Under the pieces are notes generated by a model. That model saw only the letters and a list, made by a program, of their open reading frames with translations. It was not told the origin of the DNA and searched no databases. From assembly GCA_002309075.1 (NCBI GenBank), contig DBWP01000014.1, positions 14,984 to 78,983 of the forward strand: DNA of 64,000 nt. Direction: 5' to 3'. Origin of the DNA: Candidatus Saccharibacteria bacterium UBA1235. Its GTDB lineage: Bacteria; Patescibacteriota; Saccharimonadia; Saccharimonadales; Saccharimonadaceae. The position numbers were made by a program, and so were the translations under genes. This document shows positions 42,075-51,411 of this stretch, in pieces. How positions within the stretch are numbered: position 1 is the stretch's first letter; every line of letters begins with the position of its first letter.

Positions 42075-43395
42075 TTGCGTATATTTCGTTGAAAAATTCA
42101 AATCGTTTTTCCACCCACTCTACCAAATATGAAACTTCCGCATCAAAATCTCCTCTTCCCCACATCGCTGAATCTTTTCTTGCGTATTTCATAATTTTTT
42201 CTGAAATCTCATAAATATGTTTTTTAATATCTTCTTTTTTATACCGAAAATCATTCACATAAATTTCACCTACCAGATCTCGAAATTCCGACAAATTCAA
42301 AAGATCACACATCGTCCAAGACATATCGACCGTGCCAACTAAAATTTTATTTTTATCATACGAGCAAGTCCCGTCCTTCAACTTCTTTTTCCCGTAGGTG
42401 TATTCAAATCTCCCCATGAATGTCGTCGGAGCATAAAAGTCATCATCCCAATCTCCCCAATTTTTATTTCCAAAAGCCGCATCAAAATCCCACACCGGCC
42501 CCGCATGAATTTTATCACCAGCGCCATCTTTATAAAAATACCAACTCGTCGCATATGCGTCTGGATCCGCTGCAAATTCTGAAATTAAAAAATACCTTGC
42601 AAAAGATCTTATGTTAACAATTTCTTCAATTTTTTTAAAATCTTCCTGCTTTAATGCTTTCAAAAATCGATTATAATCTGTCAAAAAATCTTCCATCGCA
42701 AGATCTTCATTTCCGTCTATCGCAACATCTTTTATCGTTAAACAATCCCCACTATTAGTCTCATACCATCTTTCTTCATCCTTACAATAAACGTTATCCA
42801 ATTCTACTAAAACGCCCAACGAATTTCTAAGATCCATTGTTTGTTTATCAATTTCCATTGCTTTAACTAAATAATAAACACCGAGATCAGTCCCATCAAC
42901 CACAAGCTCAACGAACTTTCCTTCCATTTTATATTCCCCACCAAAAATATCTGATATAAAATATGCCAAATCATTTCGCATCAATGCATCATCGGCGCTG
43001 TTTGCGATCAATGCCCACTTCTTCTTCGCTCCCATACCAAAAAGATCAACCTTGTCATCGAACTTCAGGCGATACGATTTTTTATCAGTTGCCCACCAAG
43101 AATAATTTCCCCTTCCTTTAATCTCAACATTACGATAAGAATTTATAATATCATTATAAGAAATCTCAAGATTGTTCCCACCATACTTAATTTCTTTCCC
43201 ATTATCATGAATTTCATCCAAAGTCGTACCGTTGAGTTTTAAACTTAACACCGGCAGACCAATCCCGTTATTATCTTCTTCAGATACGTTTAGTCCTGTT
43301 AAAATTCCCGCAATAACAGCCCCCGCCATCAATACTCCTGCCGCCATCAAAAATAAAACTACTCCAACTTTTCTCTGCCTCCGTCTTTTTACCAT
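42064..43395 (-). CDS. CotH kinase-like protein, membrane anchored
   Basis: 443 residues: an N-terminal membrane helix (about residues 11-32), then an extracytoplasmic CotH domain. Motifs are VEIKGRGNYSWWATDKKSYR, KKWALIANSADDALMRND, LGVYYLVKAMEIDK, LISEFAADPDAYATSWYFYK and PVWDFDAAFGNK with the metal-binding DFD-type residues. CotH phosphorylates secreted proteins in sporulating Bacilli. Here, in a non-sporulating lineage and inside a glycan locus, it may modify envelope proteins or polymer. Extended -10 TGA-TAAAAT lies 6 nt before the ATG (leaderless). Confidence 0.85.
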   Translation of the reverse strand: MVKRRRQRKVGVVLFLMAAGVLMAGAVIAGILTGLNVSEEDNNGIGLPVLSLKLNGTTLDEIHDNGKEIKYGGNNLEISYNDIINSYRNVEIKGRGNYSWWATDKKSYRLKFDDKVDLFGMGAKKKWALIANSADDALMRNDLAYFISDIFGGEYKMEGKFVELVVDGTDLGVYYLVKAMEIDKQTMDLRNSLGVLVELDNVYCKDEERWYETNSGDCLTIKDVAIDGNEDLAMEDFLTDYNRFLKALKQEDFKKIEEIVNIRSFARYFLISEFAADPDAYATSWYFYKDGAGDKIHAGPVWDFDAAFGNKNWGDWDDDFYAPTTFMGRFEYTYGKKKLKDGTCSYDKNKILVGTVDMSWTMCDLLNLSEFRDLVGEIYVNDFRYKKEDIKKHIYEISEKIMKYARKDSAMWGRGDFDAEVSYLVEWVEKRFEFFNEIYATSL

Positions 43396-43401
43396 AATAC
43401 T

Positions 43402-43410
43402 ATTTTATCA
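43402..43410 (-). promoter_or_regulatory. extended -10 promoter, leaderless type
   Basis: TGA-TAAAAT on the minus strand, 6 nt before the CotH start. A TGC-TAAAAT on the plus strand (43416-43424) faces the Wzm gene, 9 nt before its ATG. Confidence 0.6.
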
Positions 43411-43433
43411 AAATATGCTAAAATATATAGTAT

Positions 43434-44249
43434 ATGATAAAAATTCCACATATTTTAAATAGGCGCAATCGCGTCCTTTTAAAAGAACTCACAAAAACCG
43501 ATTTTAAACTTCGTTACCAAGGTTCGGTTTTGGGCTATCTTTGGGCTCTTCTTCGCCCGCTTCTTATGTTCGCAATTTTATACGTAGTCTTTACTAAACT
43601 TCTTCGCATTGGCGGTGATATTCCGCATTATCCAGTGTACCTATTATGTGGTACCTCACTCTGGAGTTTCTTTTCTGAATGTACCTCTCAAGGTATCCAA
43701 GCTATCGTTAATCGCGGCGACTTAATCCGTAAAATAGACTTTCCGAAATATATCGTTGTTGTTTCTGCTACTTTTACTGCAGTTATTAATATGCTTATTA
43801 ATCTTGTAGTAGTTATTATATTTGCTCTCTTGAACGGTATCACCCCAAGCTTTAGCTGGCTGCTTATCATACCAGCCTTGCTCGAGCTATATTTCCTCTC
43901 TCTAGGAATTTCATTCCTCCTAGGCTCTATTAATGTAAAATATCGTGACGTTACATCGATCTGGGATGTTTTCATGCAGGCTCTCTTCTATGCCGTACCA
44001 ATCATTTACCCAATCTCCATGGTTGCTGCAACCAGTGAAATTGCCGCGAAAATTATTCTTTTAAATCCTATCGCTCAGGCTATCCAAGACGTCCGTTTTA
44101 ACCTTATTACGAACGAGACAATTACCACCTGGAATTATCTAGATAATATTTTATACGCCTTCATACCAGTTATTATAACTGTGGTATTATTAGCTGCCGG
44201 TTCATTCTTCTTCCGTAAAAAATCTAAATTCTTCGCAGAGGAGGTCTAA
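43434..44249 (+). CDS. wzm: ABC-2 polysaccharide exporter permease (Wzm/TagG-like)
   Basis: 271 residues with six membrane helices and the ABC-2 pattern: ELTKTDFKLRYQGSVLGYLWALLRPLL, then FFSECTSQGIQAIVNRGDLIRK and the C-terminal NPIAQAIQDVRFNLI. It forms the channel for ABC-transporter-dependent export of an O-antigen- or teichoic-acid-like polymer. It is paired with the ATPase gene directly downstream (zero gap). Start at 43434 on sequence match; the mRNA may be leaderless. Confidence 0.92.
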   Translation: MIKIPHILNRRNRVLLKELTKTDFKLRYQGSVLGYLWALLRPLLMFAILYVVFTKLLRIGGDIPHYPVYLLCGTSLWSFFSECTSQGIQAIVNRGDLIRKIDFPKYIVVVSATFTAVINMLINLVVVIIFALLNGITPSFSWLLIIPALLELYFLSLGISFLLGSINVKYRDVTSIWDVFMQALFYAVPIIYPISMVAATSEIAAKIILLNPIAQAIQDVRFNLITNETITTWNYLDNILYAFIPVIITVVLLAAGSFFFRKKSKFFAEEV

Positions 44250-45032
44250 ATGTCAAAACGTCCTACTGGCACCCGTATTAAAATTAATGATCCAAATGCC
44301 CCAGCTATTTCGGTTAAGAATCTCCATAAAAGTTTTCGCCTTCCAACCGAACAAGCCTTTGGCCTAAAACAAACTATTTTTAACCGTCTGCGTGGCATTA
44401 AAGGCTACAAAGAACAAAAAGTTCTAAAGGGACTCGATTTCGAAATTAATCAAGGCGATTTCATCGGCATCGTTGGTCGTAATGGTTCCGGTAAATCCAC
44501 TCTTCTTAAAATTCTTGCCGGTATTTATTCTCCTGAGAAAGGCACCATCACAGTTAATGGTTCCCTCGTCCCATTCATCGAACTTGGCGTAGGCTTTAAC
44601 CCAGAACTTACTGGTCGCGAGAATGTTTATCTAAATGGCGCTTTGCTTGGCTTTTCTAATGAAGAAATGAATAAAATGTACGATGACATCTGGGAGTTCG
44701 CCGAGCTTAAAGACTTCCAAGACCAAAAGCTCAAAAATTATTCTTCCGGCATGCAAGTTCGCCTAGCCTTCTCAATTGCTATTCGTGCGCGCGGCGACAT
44801 CCTTCTTCTAGATGAAGTTCTCGCTGTCGGCGACGCCGCTTTCCAACAAAAATGTGAAGATTATTTCTCCTCACTTAAAAATAATAAACAAACAGTTATT
44901 CTAGTTACTCATTCTATGGATAACGTCGAAAAATTCTGCAACCGGGCTATTCTTATAGAAAATGGCGAAATCGTCGAATCTGGTGAACCACACAAAGTGG
45001 CTAAAGCCTACCTCAAAATGCTTAATCAATAA
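44250..45032 (+). CDS. wzt: ABC polysaccharide exporter ATPase (Wzt/TagH-like)
   Basis: 260 residues: Walker A GRNGSGKSTLLKILAG, signature LKNYSSGMQVRLAFSIA, Walker B DILLLDEVLAVGD and the H-loop VTHSMD. It powers the Wzm channel. The short form lacks the C-terminal carbohydrate-binding domain that some Wzt proteins have, so chain-end recognition must occur elsewhere. It overlaps the convergent glycosyltransferase gene by 11 nt. Confidence 0.94.
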   Translation: MSKRPTGTRIKINDPNAPAISVKNLHKSFRLPTEQAFGLKQTIFNRLRGIKGYKEQKVLKGLDFEINQGDFIGIVGRNGSGKSTLLKILAGIYSPEKGTITVNGSLVPFIELGVGFNPELTGRENVYLNGALLGFSNEEMNKMYDDIWEFAELKDFQDQKLKNYSSGMQVRLAFSIAIRARGDILLLDEVLAVGDAAFQQKCEDYFSSLKNNKQTVILVTHSMDNVEKFCNRAILIENGEIVESGEPHKVAKAYLKMLNQ

Positions 45033-46350
45033 AATTTATTGCTTTTAATATTTCTTCTGCTCTTGCTTTCCAGCTATTTTGTTCCGCTTGCTCCAATAAT
45101 CGCTCTTTAACGTCCTTGTCGCGTGATTGGCTAACCGCATTCAAAACTTGTTTCTCGAATTCTTTTTCGTCTTGAGAGACATACACATAATCATACCCTC
45201 GGCATTCCACTAGATCTTTAGTGCACACCACAGGTAAACCTAAAGCCATATATTCAAATAATTTTATTGGCGAAGTGCTTTTTGCAATATCACCCGGCAA
45301 AAATGGGATAATTCCACAATCAAACCTCACTGCATATTTTGGTAAATCTAGTTGTTTCTTTGGCCCCAAATAATGAATATTCCTAATCGACCGATCTAGC
45401 TCTTTAAGACCACCATCATAATCAACGCCAATAAAAACTAATTCTAATTCTGGATGTTTTTTCGCCATAGAATGGATCAATTCATAGTCTAACCAAGGCG
45501 AAATCGCCCCATAATATCCAACTATTTTCCTACCAGTCGAATAAATCTTTTTCAAATCTGCTGGGATTTCATCCTGATCATGTAGCCTATAATCAAAATC
45601 TTTTATTCTAACCGCATTTTTTGAAATCAAAACATCCGTATTTGGTATATTCTTTTTAAGCTGTTTTGTTAATCTTTCCGCGGTAGATACAAGTAATCCC
45701 ACATTGAGTTCTGATAATTTTTTCATTATCGTCTTTTGCTTCGTCAAACCTTCACCAGACAAAACGTCAGTTAATTCATCTATGCATTCGTATATCAAAA
45801 CAAAGCCGTTTTCTTGCATTTTCTCGACATCAGAAAGCGCAATATTCTCAACGTTATTAAACATAAAGAAACCGCGCTGTCTTTTTGCGACCTTTAAAGA
45901 AAATAATAAATCTTTATTCCCTATTGTTATTAAATTCTTTTTATTTCTTTTATATTTACTCGAAAAACCATCAACTTCATAATATATAACTAGAATATCT
46001 TTATGTTCCGAAAATTCCAAAGCTAACTGATGAGATCTTTGCGGCAACAAAGTATTCTGTGTAATTCCGGACACAATTAATACTTTATCGAATTGTTTTA
46101 AAATTTCGTTTAACTTTTCGCTATTTTTTTTAATTTTGTTTTTTTTTACTTTTCCAAAAGCGCCAGCTAAATCACTAACAACTTTTCGTCTTCTAGATCC
46201 AACCGAAAACGTCGCATTATATAAATTAGCTAGTTTATTCGCAAATTGATATCTTTTTGAAAGCATCATTTTTTGAAGATTTGCATTTTCTATCTTCAGA
46301 TTTTTGTTCTCTTCCAAGATTTCATCTAATTGTTTTTTGCTATATTCCAT
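45022..46350 (-). CDS. glycosyltransferase, GT-B fold (GT4-like)
   Basis: 442 residues. The N-terminal 60 residues are coiled-coil and charged. The C-terminal half has the GT-B donor-binding pattern: GYYGAISPWLDYELI, ELVFIGVDYDGGLKEL, IHYLGPKKQLDLPKYA and SPIKLFEYMALGLPVVCT. It transfers a sugar, probably in surface polymer assembly. A Shine-Dalgarno (AAAGGAA) lies inside the end of wecB, whose stop is 3 bp upstream, so the two are co-transcribed. Confidence 0.87.
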   Translation of the reverse strand: MEYSKKQLDEILEENKNLKIENANLQKMMLSKRYQFANKLANLYNATFSVGSRRRKVVSDLAGAFGKVKKNKIKKNSEKLNEILKQFDKVLIVSGITQNTLLPQRSHQLALEFSEHKDILVIYYEVDGFSSKYKRNKKNLITIGNKDLLFSLKVAKRQRGFFMFNNVENIALSDVEKMQENGFVLIYECIDELTDVLSGEGLTKQKTIMKKLSELNVGLLVSTAERLTKQLKKNIPNTDVLISKNAVRIKDFDYRLHDQDEIPADLKKIYSTGRKIVGYYGAISPWLDYELIHSMAKKHPELELVFIGVDYDGGLKELDRSIRNIHYLGPKKQLDLPKYAVRFDCGIIPFLPGDIAKSTSPIKLFEYMALGLPVVCTKDLVECRGYDYVYVSQDEKEFEKQVLNAVSQSRDKDVKERLLEQAEQNSWKARAEEILKAINFID

Positions 46351-46352
46351 TA

Positions 46353-47453
46353 TTATTCCTTTGAGATAGCGTCCACAATATACTTGCTGGCAAACCCATC
46401 CCCGTATGGGTTTTTCGCTTCAGACATTTTTTTATAAGCCTCTTCGTTATCAAGTAATTCTTTAGCGGCCTCATAAACATCGTCTGTATCAGTTCCGACT
46501 AACTTCAAAGTACCGGCTTCAATTCCTTCTGGGCGCTCTGTCGTATCACGCAAAACTAACACCGGCTTACCTAAAGATGGAGCTTCTTCTTGTACGCCGC
46601 CACTATCAGACATAATAAAATATGCTCTTTCCATAAAATTATGGAAATCCAACACATCTAACGGTTCAATTAATCTAATTTTATCGCTATCGTCCAAGAC
46701 TTCTTTCGCCACTTCCTGAACTCTCGGATTCAAATGTACCGGATAAATTACCTTTACATCTGGGTATTCGTCAACAATCCTCCTAATCGCTCTAAAAATA
46801 TGGCGCATCGGCTCACCCAGATTCTCTCTTCTATGAGCCGTTACTAGAATCAATCTCGAACCTTCTGCCCATTCTAGATCAGGATGCGAATATTCCTCGC
46901 TCACTGTAGTTTTAAGTGCATCAATCGCTGTATTGCCAGTCACAAAAACTTCTTGCCCCTTATTCAATTTATTACCAATATTCGCTTTACTAATCTCAGT
47001 TGGCGCAAAAAGATAATCCGATATTTTATCAATAATCTGACGGTTCATTTCCTCTGGGAACGGCGAATATTTATCATAAGTTCTAAGACCAGCTTCTACA
47101 TGCCCAACTTTTACTTGCTGATAAAAAGCCGCAAGCGCTGCTGCCATCGCAGTAGTGGTATCGCCATGTACTAACACTAAGTCTGGTTTCTCTTTAATAA
47201 TAACTTCTTCAATCCCCTTAAGAACTTCCGCCGTAATATGAGTCAAAGTTTGTCCAGGCTTCATGATATTAAGGTCATAATCTGGTTTAATTTTGAAAAT
47301 TTCCAAAACCTGATCTAACATATCTCTATGCTGGGCCGTCACACAAACTACAGATTCAATTCCCTCACGAGATTCTAATTCTTTTACGACTGGAGCCATC
47401 TTAATAGCTTCAGGGCGCGTCCCAAAAACAGATAAAACTTTCTTCTTTTCCAT
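46353..47453 (-). CDS. wecB: UDP-N-acetylglucosamine 2-epimerase (non-hydrolysing)
   Basis: 366 residues, full length. It interconverts UDP-GlcNAc and UDP-ManNAc for envelope glycans. Clear motifs are VLSVFGTRPEAIKMAPVVKE, LVHGDTTTAMAAALAAF, HVEAGLRTYDKYSPFPEEMN, TAHRRENLGEP and FIMSDSGGVQEEAPSLGKP. It starts the wecB-GT operon from a leaderless-type promoter facing the divergent GT gene at 47498. Confidence 0.96.
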   Translation of the reverse strand: MEKKKVLSVFGTRPEAIKMAPVVKELESREGIESVVCVTAQHRDMLDQVLEIFKIKPDYDLNIMKPGQTLTHITAEVLKGIEEVIIKEKPDLVLVHGDTTTAMAAALAAFYQQVKVGHVEAGLRTYDKYSPFPEEMNRQIIDKISDYLFAPTEISKANIGNKLNKGQEVFVTGNTAIDALKTTVSEEYSHPDLEWAEGSRLILVTAHRRENLGEPMRHIFRAIRRIVDEYPDVKVIYPVHLNPRVQEVAKEVLDDSDKIRLIEPLDVLDFHNFMERAYFIMSDSGGVQEEAPSLGKPVLVLRDTTERPEGIEAGTLKLVGTDTDDVYEAAKELLDNEEAYKKMSEAKNPYGDGFASKYIVDAISKE

Positions 47454-47460
47454 ACAATAT

Positions 47461-47469
47461 ATTATATCA
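47461..47469 (-). promoter_or_regulatory. extended -10 promoter of wecB, leaderless type
   Basis: TGA-TATAAT on the minus strand ends 7 nt before the wecB ATG. It is back to back with the plus-strand promoter at 47482. Confidence 0.75.
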
Positions 47470-47481
47470 TACTCTTAAACA

Positions 47482-47490
47482 TGGTATAAT
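47482..47490 (+). promoter_or_regulatory. extended -10 promoter, leaderless type
   Basis: TGG-TATAAT ends 7 nt before the ATG at 47498. Confidence 0.75.
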
Positions 47491-47497
47491 ATTGCAT

Positions 47498-48634
47498 ATG
47501 AAGGTTAAACAATCACACAGTATATCATTTTTTTCTGTACTACTACATGCAGCAAAACATAATTCTCTTTGTATTATCGCCCCATATTACTCCGAGAAAA
47601 AAATGACCGACGGCTATTTTAGACGCGTCCATTTCTCAGATACTTTACTAGAAACTGTTCCCCGTATTTTTTTAGATTTCGAAAATCCTTCCCCTAAAAC
47701 CACTTTCACGAAAATTGACTCCAATAAAATTGTTATACATTTTTCACCGAAGAAGATTCTCCGCCTTATTATTCCAACACTTATTTTTCTATTTTGCCAT
47801 CGAGCTTATTATGAATCCGTCTGGCAGGTGCGCAAATATTTCTTGCATTTTCCATTCCTTAAAAATTACGTCGACGTTCATGGCTCAGTCCCAGAAGAAG
47901 AATTTCTAGGAAAACGCTATCAGGCAGCTCAAACTTATAGCGAGGTCGAAGAAGCCACTATTAAATATGCCGACCACCTATTTTGCGTATCCGACGCCAT
48001 GATGAAGCATTTCCGTCATAAATATGGTAAACAACTTAAAGCTAAAATGTCTGTATTGCCTATTATGGACGAAAAAACTTTCGAGGTTGATAATTTTATC
48101 CAGAAGAAATTCAATACTAAACCAATCGTTGTCTACGCCGGTGGCATCTTCGAATGGCAAAATATAGAACTTATGCAAGATGTTATTAATGAACAAATTA
48201 ATAAAGCCACTTACGAAATTTACACCCCTACACCAAATTTATTCTGGGATACGTGGAAAGTTCCGAAAAATCGCAACAAAATTTCTGTAAAAACCGTAGC
48301 TCCAGAATATTTATTCACAAAAGTATACCCAAAGGCTAATTACGGCTTCGCGTTAAGAGACGACATCGTAGTCAACAATGTAGCCTGTCCTACTAAAATC
48401 ACCGAATACTTACGCTATGGCATCATTCCTGTCTTAAAAACTCCAAATGTTGGCGATTTTGTTTCTTTAGGTATGCAATATTTATCTCTCGACGAAGCGT
48501 TTGCTGGAAAATATTTCAATAAAACAAAGTACCTCTCTGTCGTCAATAACAACTACGAAGTTCTCAAAAAATATGCAGCCATCTGCGAAAAAGGTATTCA
48601 AGATTTTAATAATATAATGGTTAAGGGGAAATAA
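47498..48634 (+). CDS. glycosyltransferase-like protein of the glycan locus
   Basis: 378 residues in the GT-B style: the C-terminal part contains PIVVYAGGIFEWQNIELMQD, then NYGFALRDDIVVNNVACPTK and ITEYLRYGIIPVL, the donor-binding end of GT4-like enzymes. A central hydrophobic stretch (about residues 85-105) could be a membrane-binding helix. The start is moved to 47498, where a TGG-TATAAT lies 7 nt upstream; a TTG at 47492 would be too close to it. Next gene begins 2 nt after its stop. Substrate unknown. Confidence 0.78.
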   Translation: MKVKQSHSISFFSVLLHAAKHNSLCIIAPYYSEKKMTDGYFRRVHFSDTLLETVPRIFLDFENPSPKTTFTKIDSNKIVIHFSPKKILRLIIPTLIFLFCHRAYYESVWQVRKYFLHFPFLKNYVDVHGSVPEEEFLGKRYQAAQTYSEVEEATIKYADHLFCVSDAMMKHFRHKYGKQLKAKMSVLPIMDEKTFEVDNFIQKKFNTKPIVVYAGGIFEWQNIELMQDVINEQINKATYEIYTPTPNLFWDTWKVPKNRNKISVKTVAPEYLFTKVYPKANYGFALRDDIVVNNVACPTKITEYLRYGIIPVLKTPNVGDFVSLGMQYLSLDEAFAGKYFNKTKYLSVVNNNYEVLKKYAAICEKGIQDFNNIMVKGK

Positions 48635-48636
48635 AT

Positions 48637-49920
48637 ATGAAGAAGCGTCTGATAAATAAAGTTAAATACCATACTAGAAATTTTATTATTGAATCAATTT
48701 CAATACCATTCACGATCGTTGCAATGGTGCGTTTTAAGATTAGTTTTTTAAGACATCATAACGATCCAGATTCGGGCGTAGGCCTTGTAGTCGACGACCT
48801 AAATAGCGGCGGGCTCGAAAACATCGTCATGAATCTATATAAAGGGTATCGTAAAGAAGGTGTCGCTAGCTATGTCATAATTGTGAATCGCAATGTCAGT
48901 CGATATATAGACGGCCTCGAAGATGACCCAAGACAATTCCAAATACTATATGCAAACCGAGCTAGATTATTAAATTATTGTCGTATTCATAAAATATATA
49001 CCCTACATTATCATTTTTCCACTTTTGCCATGCGCACTGTTCATTTTCTCGGCATTAAAACCCTTTACACTATTCATAACACTTACGTCTGGTTTACGCC
49101 TCGCATGTGGCGCCATCTAAAGAGGTCCCTAAAAGGATGCGACTTTTTAATTGCCGTATCAGATTTTGCTAGAGAGTTTTTTATTAAAAAAACCGGGATC
49201 AAAAAAGTTTCAACCATCAGCAACGGTATTAATATTAAACAGGTTCAAAACAATCTAAAAAGCGCGTCCGCTAATCAAAACCGAAAGCTCTACGGCCTTA
49301 AACCAACCGACCACGTCATAGCTATGGTCTCATCATTTTCTGAACAAAAATATCACCTCTCCTTAATTGGCGCTATGGAAAAACTCTTCGAAGAAAAGAA
49401 ATGTGATCCAAAAAATACAAAAATTCTAATGTGCGGGCCGATCTTAGATAAAAAAATCTATAGAAAAATTACAAAAACCATTAAAAACTCGCCTTATTCT
49501 AAGAATTTTATTATAGGAAAACCTATCAACCCAACTGAAATCGGCGCTTTCCTTAAAAACGTTCCCGATTTAGTAGTAGCACCGTCGTTATATGAAGGTG
49601 GAGTTCCTCCGCTGCTAATTATTGAAGCACTTATCTGTAATGTCCCAGTTATTATGACGGATTTAGATATCAGCAACGGACCGTTTGCAAACTATATACA
49701 GACTGTACCAGTAGCTTGTTCCGATCTCTCGTCGCTTAATATAAAAAGCATCCGAAAAATAGTGTATTCTAAAAAATCCCCTAATCTAAAAGAACTTTCC
49801 GAAAAAATCAATGAAGTCGTTCATAATCCAAAACAATACGCTCCAAACACACCGGCTTCACTTCTTGCTTTGCTAGACACCGATACAATGGTAAAAGAAT
49901 ATCTTAAATTAATTAAATAA
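48637..49920 (+). CDS. glycosyltransferase family 4-like
   Basis: 427 residues with GT4 motifs: DLNSGGLENIVMNLYKGYR, TLYTIHNTYVWFTPRMW, ISNGINIKQV and the acceptor/donor region VVAPSLYEGGVPPLLIIEAL. A hydrophobic N-terminal stretch (about residues 15-32) may associate with the membrane. It is co-transcribed with the preceding glycosyltransferase and together they probably extend one polymer. It ends exactly next to the convergent LGFP gene (stops adjacent at 49920/49921). Confidence 0.88.
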   Translation: MKKRLINKVKYHTRNFIIESISIPFTIVAMVRFKISFLRHHNDPDSGVGLVVDDLNSGGLENIVMNLYKGYRKEGVASYVIIVNRNVSRYIDGLEDDPRQFQILYANRARLLNYCRIHKIYTLHYHFSTFAMRTVHFLGIKTLYTIHNTYVWFTPRMWRHLKRSLKGCDFLIAVSDFAREFFIKKTGIKKVSTISNGINIKQVQNNLKSASANQNRKLYGLKPTDHVIAMVSSFSEQKYHLSLIGAMEKLFEEKKCDPKNTKILMCGPILDKKIYRKITKTIKNSPYSKNFIIGKPINPTEIGAFLKNVPDLVVAPSLYEGGVPPLLIIEALICNVPVIMTDLDISNGPFANYIQTVPVACSDLSSLNIKSIRKIVYSKKSPNLKELSEKINEVVHNPKQYAPNTPASLLALLDTDTMVKEYLKLIK

Positions 49921-51411
49921 TTACTTTTTATCTACGCGCGTTCCAGTTTTACTATCCCAATAGATACTACCATTCTCAAACGTCTGGTGGACTGTACCAG
50001 ATTTATCTACGATTTCACTGCTGGTTGGGTAGCCAAGCGTTCCCCATTCAGTTCCTGTCTGATGATACTTATAATAAATACCACCAGAAACATCAAACGA
50101 ACCAGTCTTCTCAGTCCAATAAATATTACCATTCTCAAATCCTTGGTAGCAACCATTATTTACTAATCCACATACGCCATCATTCGTAGGTTTTCCAAGC
50201 TTACTTTTTACGCCGCCAAGCTCTACCCACTTCTTTTCTGCAAAACCTCTAATTACCCAAGTTCCAGTTTTACTATCCCAATAGATACTACCATTCTCAA
50301 ACGTCTGGTGGACTGTACCAGATTTATCTACGATCTCACTGCTGGTTGGGTAGCCAAAATCTTTCTGAACCCTCTTCCATTCCGCCAAAATCCCCCCCGA
50401 AATGTCCCACGCTCCAGTCTTTTCAGTCCAATAAATATATCCGTTTTCAAATTCCTTATAATAATTATTTTCATTAATCTTCTTTACATTAGTTTTTGCC
50501 CTCCCTAATACTTTCGCCCCTTTTTCACGCGCTTCAATCGCCGCCTCAGCTTTCCCCGCCTTTACTCCCTCATCCAAAATTCCCCCGAACCAATCTTGGA
50601 AATAAAGATAAAAATTCCGGTTCCCATATGCTCCGCAAGCTGCGGTTCCATATCCAGCCGCAAGCGCCCCTGCATTTGGCTGATATGGTGTATAACGGTA
50701 AAGCGCCGATGTCGCCAAATTCTTTATCTCAACCACCGACCCACCACAACTTGCCGAAGGGTTATATTGTATATAGTTTTTCCCTAAAGGATAATTCGTC
50801 CATCCGCCAGAAACCACTTCTGAGAAAAGCGCCGCCGCCTTCCGAACTTGGTTTTTAAATCCATAATATTTTTCCGAGCATGGCGCCGTATCCGGACATC
50901 CATACCCCGTCGCCTTCCGATAATCAAAATTGTTCGGAATCTTATCCGTAATTAACCCGGTTTCTTTCTGCAATAAAACTATTAAAACCTGCGGATTAAT
51001 TTTATAATCTTGTGCCGCCTGCCAAATAATATGCGCCGCGGTCTCACCCTTACCAATCACCTCGCCATCACCAAACAATTCTTCCGACAAACAAATAAAA
51101 TGCCCCTTCTCAAAATGCCATTTAATATTCGGATTATTCGCCGATAATCTCTTATATAAAGCCTCATCTTTATTGCTACAATTGTTTTTACTCGTTAAAA
51201 ACTTCTGAATTTCCGCCTCGGTCATCGAATTATAATGCTTCATTTGAAAATCAGAAATAATATATCCAGGATTAAATTTTGCAAGGCTCGCCGCATCTGC
51301 ATTAATATCATCCTGTTTTCTAACATTAATCAAAACCGTAAACAAAAAAACTGCCGTAAAGACCGCAAGACTTCTAAACCAAATTGCTCGATAATTTACT
51401 CTGCGCGTCAT
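49921..51411 (-). CDS. exported LGFP-repeat protein
   Basis: 496 residues: an N-terminal membrane segment (about residues 8-26), an extracytoplasmic domain resembling lytic-enzyme folds (KINPQVLIVLLQKETGL, then GYGCPDTAPCSEKYYGF), then four LGFP repeats (about residues 310-496) of the FENGSIYWDSKTGTW kind. LGFP repeats bind or span cell walls in Actinobacteria-type envelopes. Two repeats are encoded by 97-bp near-identical copies (49940-50036 and 50261-50357). Start overlaps the upstream stop (ATGA). Together with the upstream two genes it forms an operon. Confidence 0.85.
   Translation of the reverse strand: MTRRVNYRAIWFRSLAVFTAVFLFTVLINVRKQDDINADAASLAKFNPGYIISDFQMKHYNSMTEAEIQKFLTSKNNCSNKDEALYKRLSANNPNIKWHFEKGHFICLSEELFGDGEVIGKGETAAHIIWQAAQDYKINPQVLIVLLQKETGLITDKIPNNFDYRKATGYGCPDTAPCSEKYYGFKNQVRKAAALFSEVVSGGWTNYPLGKNYIQYNPSASCGGSVVEIKNLATSALYRYTPYQPNAGALAAGYGTAACGAYGNRNFYLYFQDWFGGILDEGVKAGKAEAAIEAREKGAKVLGRAKTNVKKINENNYYKEFENGYIYWTEKTGAWDISGGILAEWKRVQKDFGYPTSSEIVDKSGTVHQTFENGSIYWDSKTGTWVIRGFAEKKWVELGGVKSKLGKPTNDGVCGLVNNGCYQGFENGNIYWTEKTGSFDVSGGIYYKYHQTGTEWGTLGYPTSSEIVDKSGTVHQTFENGSIYWDSKTGTRVDKK
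49940..50036 (-). repeat. 97-bp direct repeat, copy A (LGFP gene)
   Basis: Matches copy B at 50261-50357 in 96 of 97 positions by eye (a t/c difference). It encodes an LGFP repeat. Confidence 0.9.
50261..50357 (-). repeat. 97-bp direct repeat, copy B (LGFP gene)
   Basis: Near-perfect copy of 49940-50036, 321 bp apart, in frame (321 = 3 x 107), so unequal recombination would add or remove whole repeat modules. Confidence 0.9.
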
